Virus record (IMG/VR): IMGVR_UViG_3300023116_000162
Location: 1-34,138 of that record
DNA from: a virus
Length of the DNA: 34,138 nt
Direction: 5' to 3' (one strand)
Positions 7,305 to 13,677 of the stretch are shown one piece after another. The notes beneath the pieces were generated by a model that searched no databases, was not told the DNA's origin, and saw only the letters and a list, made by a program, of their open reading frames with translations. Within the stretch, counting starts at the first letter, position 1; each line of letters starts with the position of its first letter. A program made the position numbers and the translations under genes.

Positions 7305-7682
7305 TTATTTCATGAGTATAGAAATCATATATTGAATATGTTCGTTCGAAACGCCTCTAAATTTTGTTTCATACATTTTGATCATTTTATCGAAATCGCG
7401 CGGATCAATTTTCATTTGTTCCGCTGGGAATTCGCCAAGCTCAAACATGATAAAATCGGCGCGATCTTCGATCATCTCTTTTGTAATGATACCCGCGTTT
7501 AATAAATATTGAATGTCTTCGTCTTGTTCTATTTCGATTTGTTTCATCGCTTCGAAAATTGCGCGTAACGTCCAGATATTTAAATCTTTTGTATATCTAC
7601 TAAATGATAATGAAGAATCATCGTCTGATATTAAAGAATGAATCGCTAATGCGATAATAATAACAATAACTAGTATTAACAT
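7305..7682 (-). CDS. Hypothetical protein with N-terminal membrane helix
   Basis: This 125-aa protein has an extremely hydrophobic N-terminus (LILVIVIIIALAIHSLI, residues 2-18) that would anchor it to the inner membrane. A soluble acidic helical domain rich in Met, Ile, Asp and Glu follows. It lies 15 bp upstream of the RecT-like gene in the same leftward unit and 2 bp after the next gene's stop. I do not recognise it. An early membrane-bound host-modifying function is possible but unsupported. Confidence 0.55.
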   Translation of the reverse strand: MLILVIVIIIALAIHSLISDDDSSLSFSRYTKDLNIWTLRAIFEAMKQIEIEQDEDIQYLLNAGIITKEMIEDRADFIMFELGEFPAEQMKIDPRDFDKMIKMYETKFRGVSNEHIQYMISILMK

Positions 7683-7684
7683 GA

Positions 7685-7921
7685 TTAAACCTCAATTAGT
7701 CTCATATAGCTGATTTCGTCGTCTAATTCGCATTCATATAATTCTAATGATGGATTATTCGGCGACGTTAATTCATAGGAATAGCAAGTTAATATTCTAT
7801 TTCGATAAACATATGATTCATGTCTTTCGATATGTACAATTTCATAGATCGCGCCGGTTTCGACGTGTTCGAATTGTTGGCCGGCTGCATAGCCAGGTTT
7901 TAAACGATTCGTTAAATACAT
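7685..7921 (-). CDS. Small hypothetical early protein
   Basis: This 78-aa protein is predicted beta-rich (GAIYEIVHIERHESYVYRN, then CYSYELTSPN) with an acidic C-terminus (ECELDDEIS). The KPGYAAGQQFEHVETG opening looks like a small SH3-like barrel, but that is a guess. It is packed 1 bp after the HTH gene in the leftward early operon. The function is unknown. Confidence 0.55.
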   Translation of the reverse strand: MYLTNRLKPGYAAGQQFEHVETGAIYEIVHIERHESYVYRNRILTCYSYELTSPNNPSLELYECELDDEISYMRLIEV

Positions 7922-7922
7922 T

Positions 7923-8153
7923 TTAATATTCTCCTAAGATGTCCGCGAAATCTTCGATTGAATAAGTAACGCCGCATAATTTCATCATCGCGCGATTTAT
8001 TTCAATCATTGTGCTTAATCTAATAGCTTGATTGTTTAGTTCATGAGTCAACATAGCCGGAGATATATTCAACTCTTTAGCAAGATCTTTAGAACGTAGT
8101 TTTTTTTGTTGTAAATCGTATCGAATACGAAATGAAAATCCGTTCATTGGCAT
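7923..8153 (-). CDS. Cro/CI-like helix-turn-helix DNA-binding protein
   Basis: This 76-aa protein carries an XRE-type helix-turn-helix at about residues 19-45: KDLAKELNISPAMLTHELNN, with the usual Ala in helix 2 and NIS turn. The first of two ATGs (8151-8153) has AAAGGAA six bases upstream, so I use it. It is a single-domain, Cro-sized protein in the leftward early operon next to the divergent control region 8464-8790. It likely binds operators there, the three GTTAAAAAA motifs being candidates. Repressor versus activator role cannot be told. Confidence 0.65.
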   Translation of the reverse strand: MPMNGFSFRIRYDLQQKKLRSKDLAKELNISPAMLTHELNNQAIRLSTMIEINRAMMKLCGVTYSIEDFADILGEY

Positions 8154-8154
8154 A

Positions 8155-8463
8155 TTAATTCCTTTCTAAAATCTTATTTAATTCTTTGATTGATTCTTCC
8201 ATGATTTTAATATCATGTAATTGATAAACCGATTCTAAAATCGATATTATCGACATTTTATTATAATCAGTGTCTAGCATATCCATATAATAATAATATT
8301 CGTTGATTCCTTTCGTATAGATTGTTTTAAATTGAAAATCGAATCGATATTCGTCCGTATCGATAGCCAGTTGATAATCATCAATATGATTGGCGATTTG
8401 TTCGACTGTATAACGTTTGATCGTTGAAGGCTTTAATCGTTTGATTGTTTTTGAATTGTTCAT
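8155..8463 (-). CDS. Hypothetical early protein, first gene of leftward operon
   Basis: This 102-aa protein begins MNNSKTIKRLKPSTIKRYTV with a basic N-terminus. It has a Tyr/Asp-rich middle (YYYYMDMLDTDYNK) and a helical C-terminus (MEESIKELNKILERN). AAAAGGA lies six bases before ATG 8461-8463. It is the promoter-proximal gene of the leftward early unit, one base before the HTH gene. No family is recognised. The position favours an early regulatory or host-interaction role, which is inference. Confidence 0.5.
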   Translation of the reverse strand: MNNSKTIKRLKPSTIKRYTVEQIANHIDDYQLAIDTDEYRFDFQFKTIYTKGINEYYYYMDMLDTDYNKMSIISILESVYQLHDIKIMEESIKELNKILERN

Positions 8464-8545
8464 GATGTTTCCTTTTCATGTTTACCGGCTGCCCGGTTTT
8501 CGTTGTTGATGATTAAGGTATAAGACATATTAAAATTAAATACAA

Positions 8546-8602
8546 GTTAAAAAATTTAATATGTGTTAAAAAAAATAAAAGATGTTAAAAAAGACTTGAA
8601 AC
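8546..8602 (+). repeat. Three direct GTTAAAAAA motifs at exact 19-bp spacing
   Basis: GTTAAAAAA begins at 8546, 8565 and 8584, each 19 bases after the last. Sequence between the motifs is not conserved. Regular spacing in a divergent promoter region points to operators of a phage regulator (the HTH protein at 7923-8153 is the nearest candidate) or to accessory origin iterons. The tracts are A-rich and not palindromic, so each would bind a monomer or an asymmetric complex. Confidence 0.6.
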
Positions 8603-8671
8603 GACGCAAAAAATAATTTAAAACTTTTTTTATGGATTGGCTTTTTTTGCTAGTCGATACATAAAAAAAAA

Positions 8672-8694
8672 CGCCGACGGATAATCCGACGGCG
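8672..8694 (-). terminator. Strong leftward rho-independent terminator
   Basis: Arm 8672-8681 pairs with 8685-8694: CGCCG with CGGCG and CGGA with TCCG, with one A-A mismatch and a 3-base loop. Nine consecutive A residues at 8663-8671 give the leftward transcript nine terminal U residues. On the rightward strand only four T follow (8697-8700), so it is mainly a leftward stop. No leftward gene ends here. It may stop antisense transcripts coming from the deaminase/ThyX unit. Confidence 0.75.
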
Positions 8695-8790
8695 CCTTTT
8701 CGATCAATTAATTTATTATTAGATCGCGATGTTTTGAGTTGAAAAAATGCGATTCAAATCAACCGCGCGAAATAATAAAAAGGGTTTAAC

Positions 8791-9516
8791 ATGAATGAAT
8801 TCGAATTACAAGACAAAATCATTCGATCTAAAAATCTATCAGTACGCGATAGATTTATCATGATCGCAATGTTAAAAAAAGTCGATTGGTCTACCTGGTC
8901 CGGCCAAATCACACAATCATATTTAAATAGATATACTGGCGTTTCGATGTCGACTATCAAAGCAGCTTTAAAGAATCTTGAGTCTATGAAATGGATAACA
9001 AGAACGACTCAAAGAAACGGCGCGCGTAATACTCCGACTATTATAAACATCAACGTCGAACATATATTAAAAGTTCACGGTGTTAAAATGAACGGGTCAA
9101 CTTCAACGGGTGAAAATGAACGGGTGAAAATGAACGGGTCAACTTCAACGGGTGAAAATGAACGGGTGAAAATAAACCACAATACAATAGATATAAACAA
9201 TAATAATAAAACAATAAATATAAACAATAATAATAAAACATATATAACGCGCGCGGAAGCTTTAGAACATACGTCGAATTTATCGTTTAATAATCTTGCT
9301 CATCTTTTAGACGAACGAAATAAGGTCCCGCTTCATATTCTTAACGCTGGTCATAGACGAAGCGAGATCGAACGACGTTTTAATAATTCCGATCTTGTAT
9401 CGAATCAATATAATCAATTCGAACGCGAATCAATATTCGAGAAATTTAAAAAAGATGAAATCGCCGAAGATTTTGAAATTTACGGTCATGATTCTAAGAT
9501 TGTTAAAAGTTGGTGA
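8791..9516 (+). CDS. Replication initiator-like winged-helix protein (O-like), contains origin
   Basis: This 241-aa protein probably binds the phage origin. Residues 1-90 form a helical DNA-binding region with a winged-helix look: SVRDRFIMIAML, then SYLNRYTGVSMSTIKAALKN as helix-turn-helix, and a WITRTTQRNGARNTPT wing. The middle (about 100-152) is low complexity, with NGSTSTGENERVKM twice and an Asn-rich DINNNNKT/NINNNNKT pair. These are the direct translation of origin repeats in the DNA. A helical C-terminus follows and may contact the helicase loader. It is immediately upstream of the DnaC-like gene. The arrangement equals lambda O-P. AAAAAGGG sits six bases before the ATG. Confidence 0.7.
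   Translation: MNEFELQDKIIRSKNLSVRDRFIMIAMLKKVDWSTWSGQITQSYLNRYTGVSMSTIKAALKNLESMKWITRTTQRNGARNTPTIININVEHILKVHGVKMNGSTSTGENERVKMNGSTSTGENERVKINHNTIDINNNNKTININNNNKTYITRAEALEHTSNLSFNNLAHLLDERNKVPLHILNAGHRRSEIERRFNNSDLVSNQYNQFERESIFEKFKKDEIAEDFEIYGHDSKIVKSW
9091..9174 (+). repeat. Origin iterons: six 14-bp direct repeats inside the initiator gene
   Basis: AACGGGT starts at 9091, 9105, 9119, 9133, 9147 and 9161, exactly 14 bases apart. Units alternate between AACGGGTCAACTTC and AACGGGTGAAAATG (last unit AACGGGTGAAAATA). A degenerate seventh copy may precede at 9077. Because 14 is not a multiple of 3, the motif is read in three different frames, so conservation is at DNA level and not for the protein. 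Together with the AT-rich block at 9191-9240 this is a lambda-type replication origin. Binding by the encoded protein is inference. Confidence 0.8.
9191..9240 (+). repeat. AT-rich duplicated block beside the iterons (DNA unwinding element candidate)
   Basis: A 23-bp sequence beginning ATATAAACAATAATAATAAA occurs at 9191-9213 and again at 9218-9240, a 27-bp offset. The stretch 9181-9246 contains almost no G or C. Its placement directly after the iterons matches the unwinding region of lambdoid origins. The 27-bp offset is 9 codons, giving the repeated Asn-rich peptide. The unwinding role is inference. Confidence 0.7.
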
Positions 9517-9518
9517 TT

Positions 9519-10430
9519 ATGAACGATTTAAAAAAATTAGGTGAAGAAGTTAAATTAAAGTCTATGATCATTGCATTCAATGAATTATTAAATGATCCAA
9601 ATCGCATAAAGCCGGAGCCGCCAACATTTAAGGATTGGACGAACTACGATCCAGATTATTATCATTTAAATGGATTATTAAAAACTGGTCGAAATCGAAC
9701 GTTAACGGCGATTGATCCGGCTTGTGGATATTGCGTCGAAGGTTATGAATATATTCGCGACGGTATTCATCCGAACGCTATATCATGTCGTAATTGCGGA
9801 AAATTAAGGAAATCATTAAATCGATTGATTCGCGCTAAGCTGCCGAATGATGCGATTAACGCTTGTATCTCCGATTATGAATTCGATAGTAAAGATCAAG
9901 AAAACGCATTTTATCATTTAATGAACTGGTCGCGCGATTCTATGATTCCGCCGGGTCTATTAATGTATGGCAAGCCCGGAAACGGTAAATCAACGCTATT
10001 ATATATTATAGCTAAACATAAAACCGCCGATGGATATAACGTTAAATACGCGCATCATTATCATACATTTGAACAACAAAAATCATCTTGGAATAAAAAA
10101 AACGGTTCGAATCATTTAGATAATTTTTTATATGGTGTCGATGTTCTTCTATTAGATGAATTCGGCGGTCTTGGCGGCGGAACAAAGAATTATTCGGATT
10201 GGTTTAAAAATACGACGATAGAATTTATTGGTTCGATTTATGAGCGATGGAAAGCTGGTCGAATGGCCGTCGTTATTACTACGAACGTTTATCCGTCGCT
10301 CATGAAGAATACTTTATTCGATAATAATTACGCAGTACTTTCAAGAATGCAAGATATGTTCAAGCATCCGATTGAAATTAAAGGACCGGATCGAAGGCCG
10401 GCGCTTAATCTCCATTCAGCTTGGAAGTAA
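9519..10430 (+). CDS. DnaC-like replicative helicase loader (AAA+ ATPase)
   Basis: From ATG 9519 this is 303 aa; a TTG at 9510 would add three residues. Four cysteines at residues 69, 72, 90 and 93 (CGYC and CRNC) form a likely zinc site before the ATPase core. Walker A is GKPGNGKS at 151-158 and Walker B is VLLLDEFGG at about 209-217. A long insert and VVITTN (sensor 1) follow. This is the DnaC/IstB/DnaA-like build, so it would load host DnaB at the phage origin. The gene follows the initiator with 2 bp between them, and its 3' end overlaps the leftward deaminase gene by 26 bp. No phage helicase is visible, so host DnaB is the expected partner. Confidence 0.85.
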   Translation: MNDLKKLGEEVKLKSMIIAFNELLNDPNRIKPEPPTFKDWTNYDPDYYHLNGLLKTGRNRTLTAIDPACGYCVEGYEYIRDGIHPNAISCRNCGKLRKSLNRLIRAKLPNDAINACISDYEFDSKDQENAFYHLMNWSRDSMIPPGLLMYGKPGNGKSTLLYIIAKHKTADGYNVKYAHHYHTFEQQKSSWNKKNGSNHLDNFLYGVDVLLLDEFGGLGGGTKNYSDWFKNTTIEFIGSIYERWKAGRMAVVITTNVYPSLMKNTLFDNNYAVLSRMQDMFKHPIEIKGPDRRPALNLHSAWK

Positions 10431-10890
10431 ATTCATAAAATTTATCATCCTGGTAAACGATCAAAATATTATTTTGCATTAAATACCGGATACCAGCTTT
10501 CGAATAATTGTTACTAATTGGAACGACGACGCGAGTTATTCCGCAATGATGAATCATCTTCGCGCATGCTAGGCAAGGATTGACCGAAACGAATATCGTA
10601 CAACCGGATAACATGATTCCGCGTCGACTCGCGTTCGCTATGGCGTTTAATTCGGCATGATGACAACCGATTTCGGTTCGTGTTCCGGATTGAACTTTTA
10701 ATCGTTCACGATCGCAGCCGGATCGACCGCAAAATCGACTAGGTGATTTTCGCGGCGGTCCATTAAACCCGGCGGAAATTGGATTATTATTATGATCGAT
10801 GATAAAAGCGCCGACTTTATTTCGCGGACAAATCGACATTTCGGAAATTAAACGCGCGTGTTTCATCCAATGATCAAGCCATTTCGACAT
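10405..10890 (-). CDS. Deoxycytidylate (dCMP) deaminase
   Basis: This 161-aa zinc enzyme converts dCMP to dUMP, the substrate for thymidylate synthesis. The deaminase motifs are clear: HAE at residues 78-80 with catalytic Glu80, and PCLAC at 105-109, so zinc is bound by His78, Cys106 and Cys109. An upstream CGRSGC (about 54-59) and a second His before HAE fit the dCMP deaminase/ComEB group and its extra zinc site. AAAAGG precedes the ATG. It lies 66 bp downstream of thyX in the same leftward unit, so the two form a dTMP pathway. Its end overlaps the helicase loader tail-to-tail. Confidence 0.9.
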   Translation of the reverse strand: MSKWLDHWMKHARLISEMSICPRNKVGAFIIDHNNNPISAGFNGPPRKSPSRFCGRSGCDRERLKVQSGTRTEIGCHHAELNAIANASRRGIMLSGCTIFVSVNPCLACAKMIHHCGITRVVVPISNNYSKAGIRYLMQNNILIVYQDDKFYEFTSKLNGD

Positions 10891-10956
10891 GATAAACCTT
10901 TTTTTTGAATTGAGACTATTTTAAAAGCAACCGTTTAATACTAATGTTTGAAACGA

Positions 10957-11619
10957 TCATTTATCATCATTTACACATAGATCTAAAACAAAATCAAAGT
11001 CCTTGTGATTTTGAATTAAAATTTTTGTCGCGATTGCGAAATCTCGAATTTCTTTTTGTGCATGAAGATCAAGACGAAGATTAAAAAAATGAATTAACGC
11101 ATGTAATGAACAAGTCCAATATGCCGATGAATATAATGATACCGGCAATAACATTCTAGCTTGTTCGCGACATACTCCTAAATCTAATAAACGTTCATAC
11201 GCATATTTCGCATCCTTTAGCAATGTTCTATAAATTTGATTCGCTTCATGTTGATTTAGAATATCGCCGCCGCTGCCTTGCTTAACATTGGGTATATGAC
11301 TTCGAAACGTTTCCGGTTCGTAAAATTCACAATCAAATTTAATATATCTTCCGCTGGCCTCATTCCAAGAACAACCGACTTGATGTTTCATCCATTGACG
11401 AAAAACAAAAATCGGCGCTTTGATATAAAAAGTAAAATGAATATGACGAAATGGCGAAGTATGGTTATTTTCCCATAAATATTTAATTAAATCTTTATCT
11501 CGCAATGATAAGACATCATTTTCGAAATCAGTTTTGTTGAATGATATTCGCGCGGAATCGACAATCTTTTTCGCGCTGCCGAACGAATCAATTAATTTTA
11601 CTTGCGATAATGTTTCCAT
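10957..11619 (-). CDS. thyX: Flavin-dependent thymidylate synthase ThyX
   Basis: This 220-aa enzyme makes dTMP from dUMP with FAD, NADPH and methylenetetrahydrofolate. The signature region is at residues 74-92: RQWMKHQVGCSWNEASGRY, matching the ThyX motif RHRx7S with conserved His79, Ser84, Asn86, Glu87, Arg91 and Tyr92. The two arginines of RHR are replaced by Lys78 and Gln80, which is unusual. An N-terminal helical section with SARISF and a HTSPFRHIHFTF segment also fit. AAAAGG lies before the ATG. It is transcribed leftward from the divergent operator region 11620-11722 with the dCMP deaminase. Confidence 0.88.
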   Translation of the reverse strand: METLSQVKLIDSFGSAKKIVDSARISFNKTDFENDVLSLRDKDLIKYLWENNHTSPFRHIHFTFYIKAPIFVFRQWMKHQVGCSWNEASGRYIKFDCEFYEPETFRSHIPNVKQGSGGDILNQHEANQIYRTLLKDAKYAYERLLDLGVCREQARMLLPVSLYSSAYWTCSLHALIHFFNLRLDLHAQKEIRDFAIATKILIQNHKDFDFVLDLCVNDDK

Positions 11620-11635
11620 AACATAACCTTTTTTA

Positions 11636-11705
11636 TTGACAAAAAAACAAAATTATATAATGATCAATAATGATCAATAATGATCATTATAATTTAAATT
11701 ATAAT
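11636..11705. promoter_or_regulatory. Divergent promoter/operator with three 10-bp TGATCAATAA repeats
   Basis: TGATCA occurs at 11661, 11671 and 11681, exactly one helical turn apart, within TGATCAATAA, TGATCAATAA, TGATCATTAT. A TTGACA is at 11636-11641 and TATAAT boxes are at 11656, 11688 and 11700; ATTATATAAT (11652-11661) gives a -10 in either direction. The 103-bp gap between thyX and the ribbon-helix-helix gene therefore looks like a shared divergent promoter with an operator. Tandem short repeats at helical spacing are typical targets of ribbon-helix-helix repressors. The TTGACA to TATAAT spacer is only 14 bp, so the exact promoter is uncertain. Confidence 0.65.
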
Positions 11706-11722
11706 ATAAAAAAAGGGAAAAC

Positions 11723-11887
11723 ATGAGTAACGAAATTAAAACTAATGTAACCGTTTATCTACCGGTTCCACTGGTAAGAAAGATAAACGACGGAGCGCGT
11801 TTAAATGTTTGTTCGCGATCCGAATTCGTACAACGTATTTTTAACGAATATTTCGAAACTAAAAGCAAAAAGGATAAATCAAAATGA
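11723..11887 (+). CDS. Ribbon-helix-helix (CopG/Arc-type) regulator, 54 aa
   Basis: This short gene reads MSNEIKTNVTVYLPVPLVRK and onward to SKKDKSK. NVTVYLPVPLVRKI is a typical RHH beta strand plus start of helix 1; GARLNVCSRSEFVQRIFNEYF gives the turn and helix 2. GGGA lies upstream of ATG 11723. Its stop overlaps the next ATG by 4 bp. Three 10-bp repeats lie just upstream, so autoregulation and control of thyX are likely. RHH proteins of this size serve as phage repressors, plasmid copy or partition regulators and antitoxins; which applies here is open. Confidence 0.75.
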   Translation: MSNEIKTNVTVYLPVPLVRKINDGARLNVCSRSEFVQRIFNEYFETKSKKDKSK

Positions 11888-12534
11888 ATACTAAAGTAAA
11901 ATCAAAAACAAAAACAATAATTCCCAAATTTACAAATTTATTGAAAATGAAAGGTGCATATGAAGCATTATTTGTTAAAGGTTATATGACAGAATTTAAA
12001 TATAAACTTTATGGAGAATACGAAGCGACCAGTGAAGAAAAATTATGCGCCGGGTTTATCGTAAGTAATAAAATCGAAAGTCATTCAAAAAAAGATAATC
12101 CTTGTTTGATTAAAATCGTACCTTCAAAAAGCGAATATTTAAGTCCGTATAAAATGTCAACAAAAGGCGCGACATTTAATAATAAGATTGATCGAATAAT
12201 TAAATATACTAACGTTACAATCATTATAAATTATAAATATTGGTCTAAATTAGACAATAAACAAAAAGGCGATTTCTTGATTGATCGTTTACCATTTCAT
12301 TTTCCAAGTAGAAAACAAGCATACGATCATATGATGAATGCGAAAAAATCAATTAAAGCTTGGAAAAAATATCAATGGGAAGAAGCTTGGACCGTTGATA
12401 ATAAAGGTAAAAAATGGCCGATTGGAGAATATAAAGAAATCGATTATCCGCCGGTTATTGATTTATCCAAGTTGGACAATAATTTTAAAATAGATCTTTT
12501 AGATCAAGCTTTAACTTTAATCTATGAAAAATAA
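11884..12534 (+). CDS. Hypothetical Lys-rich protein coupled to the RHH gene
   Basis: This 216-aa protein is basic, with 18 or more lysines in its first 90 residues, and soluble. It has an aromatic-rich second half (YWSKLD, then WKKYQWEEAWTV). I do not recognise the family. It overlaps the RHH regulator by 4 bp and precedes SSB by 9 bp, which suggests either a nucleic-acid-related early function or the effector half of a regulator-effector pair. Nothing in the sequence decides between these. It uses fewer CpG codons than the structural genes. Confidence 0.5.
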   Translation: MNTKVKSKTKTIIPKFTNLLKMKGAYEALFVKGYMTEFKYKLYGEYEATSEEKLCAGFIVSNKIESHSKKDNPCLIKIVPSKSEYLSPYKMSTKGATFNNKIDRIIKYTNVTIIINYKYWSKLDNKQKGDFLIDRLPFHFPSRKQAYDHMMNAKKSIKAWKKYQWEEAWTVDNKGKKWPIGEYKEIDYPPVIDLSKLDNNFKIDLLDQALTLIYEK

Positions 12535-12543
12535 CGGTGAATT

Positions 12544-13116
12544 ATGAGTTTAAAAAATGAATATCGTTGTATCGGTCGCCTGGTCGCCGATCCAGAATAC
12601 ATCGAACAAGCTAACAAAACAAAATTTAGAATCGCAATCAATGAACGATATAAACAAGACAAAATCGTTACGTTTATGAATTGTGTAGCATTCGGTAATG
12701 TCTCGAAATATATTCGTGATTATATTAAAAAAGGCGATCTTGTGACATTACGCGGACCGCTGCGAACATATACATACGAAACCCGCGACGGAGAAAAACG
12801 AAATGAAATAAATATTTTGATCGATGAAATTGAAAGATTAACTTATAACGCTTCGAACGAATCGCGATCGAATACAGTAACTAAAAACGAATCAATACAA
12901 GACGATAAACGTTATAAATGGAAATCTGTCGATTGGTCAAATCAAAATATTCCTAAATGGAACGATGCTTTAACGCCAGCGGCGGAACCGCCACCGGTAC
13001 CGACAAAAGAAAATCCTTACGCTTGGCGCGATCATGATCCGGAATATTATAAAAGACGTTCTTACGAACAAAATAAAACGATCATTCCGTCGAGTAACGA
13101 TTATGATCCGTTTTAA
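12544..13116 (+). CDS. ssb: Single-stranded DNA-binding protein
   Basis: This 190-aa protein has an N-terminal OB fold (about 1-100): LKNEYRCIGRLVADPEYIEQ, then FRIAINERY, TFMNCVAFGNVSKYIRDYIK and KGDLVTLRGPLRTYTYE, the classic SSB order. A flexible middle rich in Asn, Pro and Lys follows, and the tip NDYDPF resembles the acidic DxDxPF tail through which SSB recruits replication proteins. It lies downstream of the RHH unit and upstream of the terminase. It would protect single strands at the phage fork and could partner the RecT-like protein. Confidence 0.9.
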   Translation: MSLKNEYRCIGRLVADPEYIEQANKTKFRIAINERYKQDKIVTFMNCVAFGNVSKYIRDYIKKGDLVTLRGPLRTYTYETRDGEKRNEINILIDEIERLTYNASNESRSNTVTKNESIQDDKRYKWKSVDWSNQNIPKWNDALTPAAEPPPVPTKENPYAWRDHDPEYYKRRSYEQNKTIIPSSNDYDPF

Positions 13117-13163
13117 TTTTTTGATAAACTGTATTAGTAAAGACGAATTAAAGGATTTATTAA

Positions 13164-13622
13164 ATGACAGAAAAAGCAAGTCAAACAAGTAACAACGCGC
13201 GCATGCGTAAGGCTCCGATCAAGTACGATCCGAAATATGACATCATCGCAGCGGACGCCAAACAAAACGGAATTCCTAATAAATACATTGCGCAATTATT
13301 AAATATAAATGAATCGACGTTTTACGCATGGATAAAAAATCATGATGGTTTTAGATATGCATTAGAATCAAGTCAAGCGGCTTTCATCGCTGCAAATATT
13401 CAAAAGATTCGCGATTATTGCGAAGAAAAAAAAGATTGGCGCGGTAATGCTTGGCTATTAGCGAAAGCGGATCCGGCGGAATTCGGCGAAAAACAATCAA
13501 TAGATATGAATGTTAATGAAACGGAATCTGGTAAAGACGAAGTTTTAAACATGCTTGAACAATTAAAGAAAAAGCGCGAATCGAATTCGGACATAAAAAA
13601 AGCCGACAATGATGTCGACTAA
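13164..13622 (+). CDS. Terminase small subunit (putative)
   Basis: This 152-aa protein has a helix-turn-helix at about residues 35-58 (GIPNKYIAQLLNINESTFYA, then WIKNHDGF), as in many small terminase subunits that recognise pac or cos DNA. A central helix (ANIQKIRDYCEEKKDW) and a GNAWLLAKADPAEFGEKQ segment resemble the family's middle, and the C-terminus is a charged coil (EQLKKKRESN). AAAGGA lies before the ATG. It is immediately upstream of the large subunit, which strengthens the call. Confidence 0.8.
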   Translation: MTEKASQTSNNARMRKAPIKYDPKYDIIAADAKQNGIPNKYIAQLLNINESTFYAWIKNHDGFRYALESSQAAFIAANIQKIRDYCEEKKDWRGNAWLLAKADPAEFGEKQSIDMNVNETESGKDEVLNMLEQLKKKRESNSDIKKADNDVD

Positions 13623-13677
13623 TTTTATGAAATCTAAAACTATTCTTTGATAAAAAATACCTACGAATAAGAATAAT

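Larger units (their letters stand above)
8464..8790. promoter_or_regulatory. Divergent early control region (327 bp, no gene)
   Basis: This gap separates the leftward early operon (start 8463) from the rightward replication genes (start 8791). From left to right it holds the ribosome site of the leftward gene; a small ACCGG/CCGGT hairpin (8484-8497) in its leader; a possible leftward promoter with -10 TATACC (complement of 8516-8521) and weak -35 TTGTAT (complement of 8539-8544), 17-bp spacer; three 19-bp-spaced GTTAAAAAA motifs; a possible rightward promoter with TTGAAA near 8597; and a strong leftward terminator at 8672-8694. AAAAAGGG precedes the rightward ATG. The promoter calls are weak matches. 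Confidence 0.5.

Noticed and set aside
9061-9250. CRISPR-like array from the regular repeats in the initiator gene
   Set aside because: Units are 14 and 27 bp with no unique spacers and lie within a coding sequence; origin iterons explain them better.
13604-13630. Possible terminator at the end of the small terminase gene
   Set aside because: Only a 6-bp imperfect stem overlapping the stop codon with a short T run; terL follows in the same operon.
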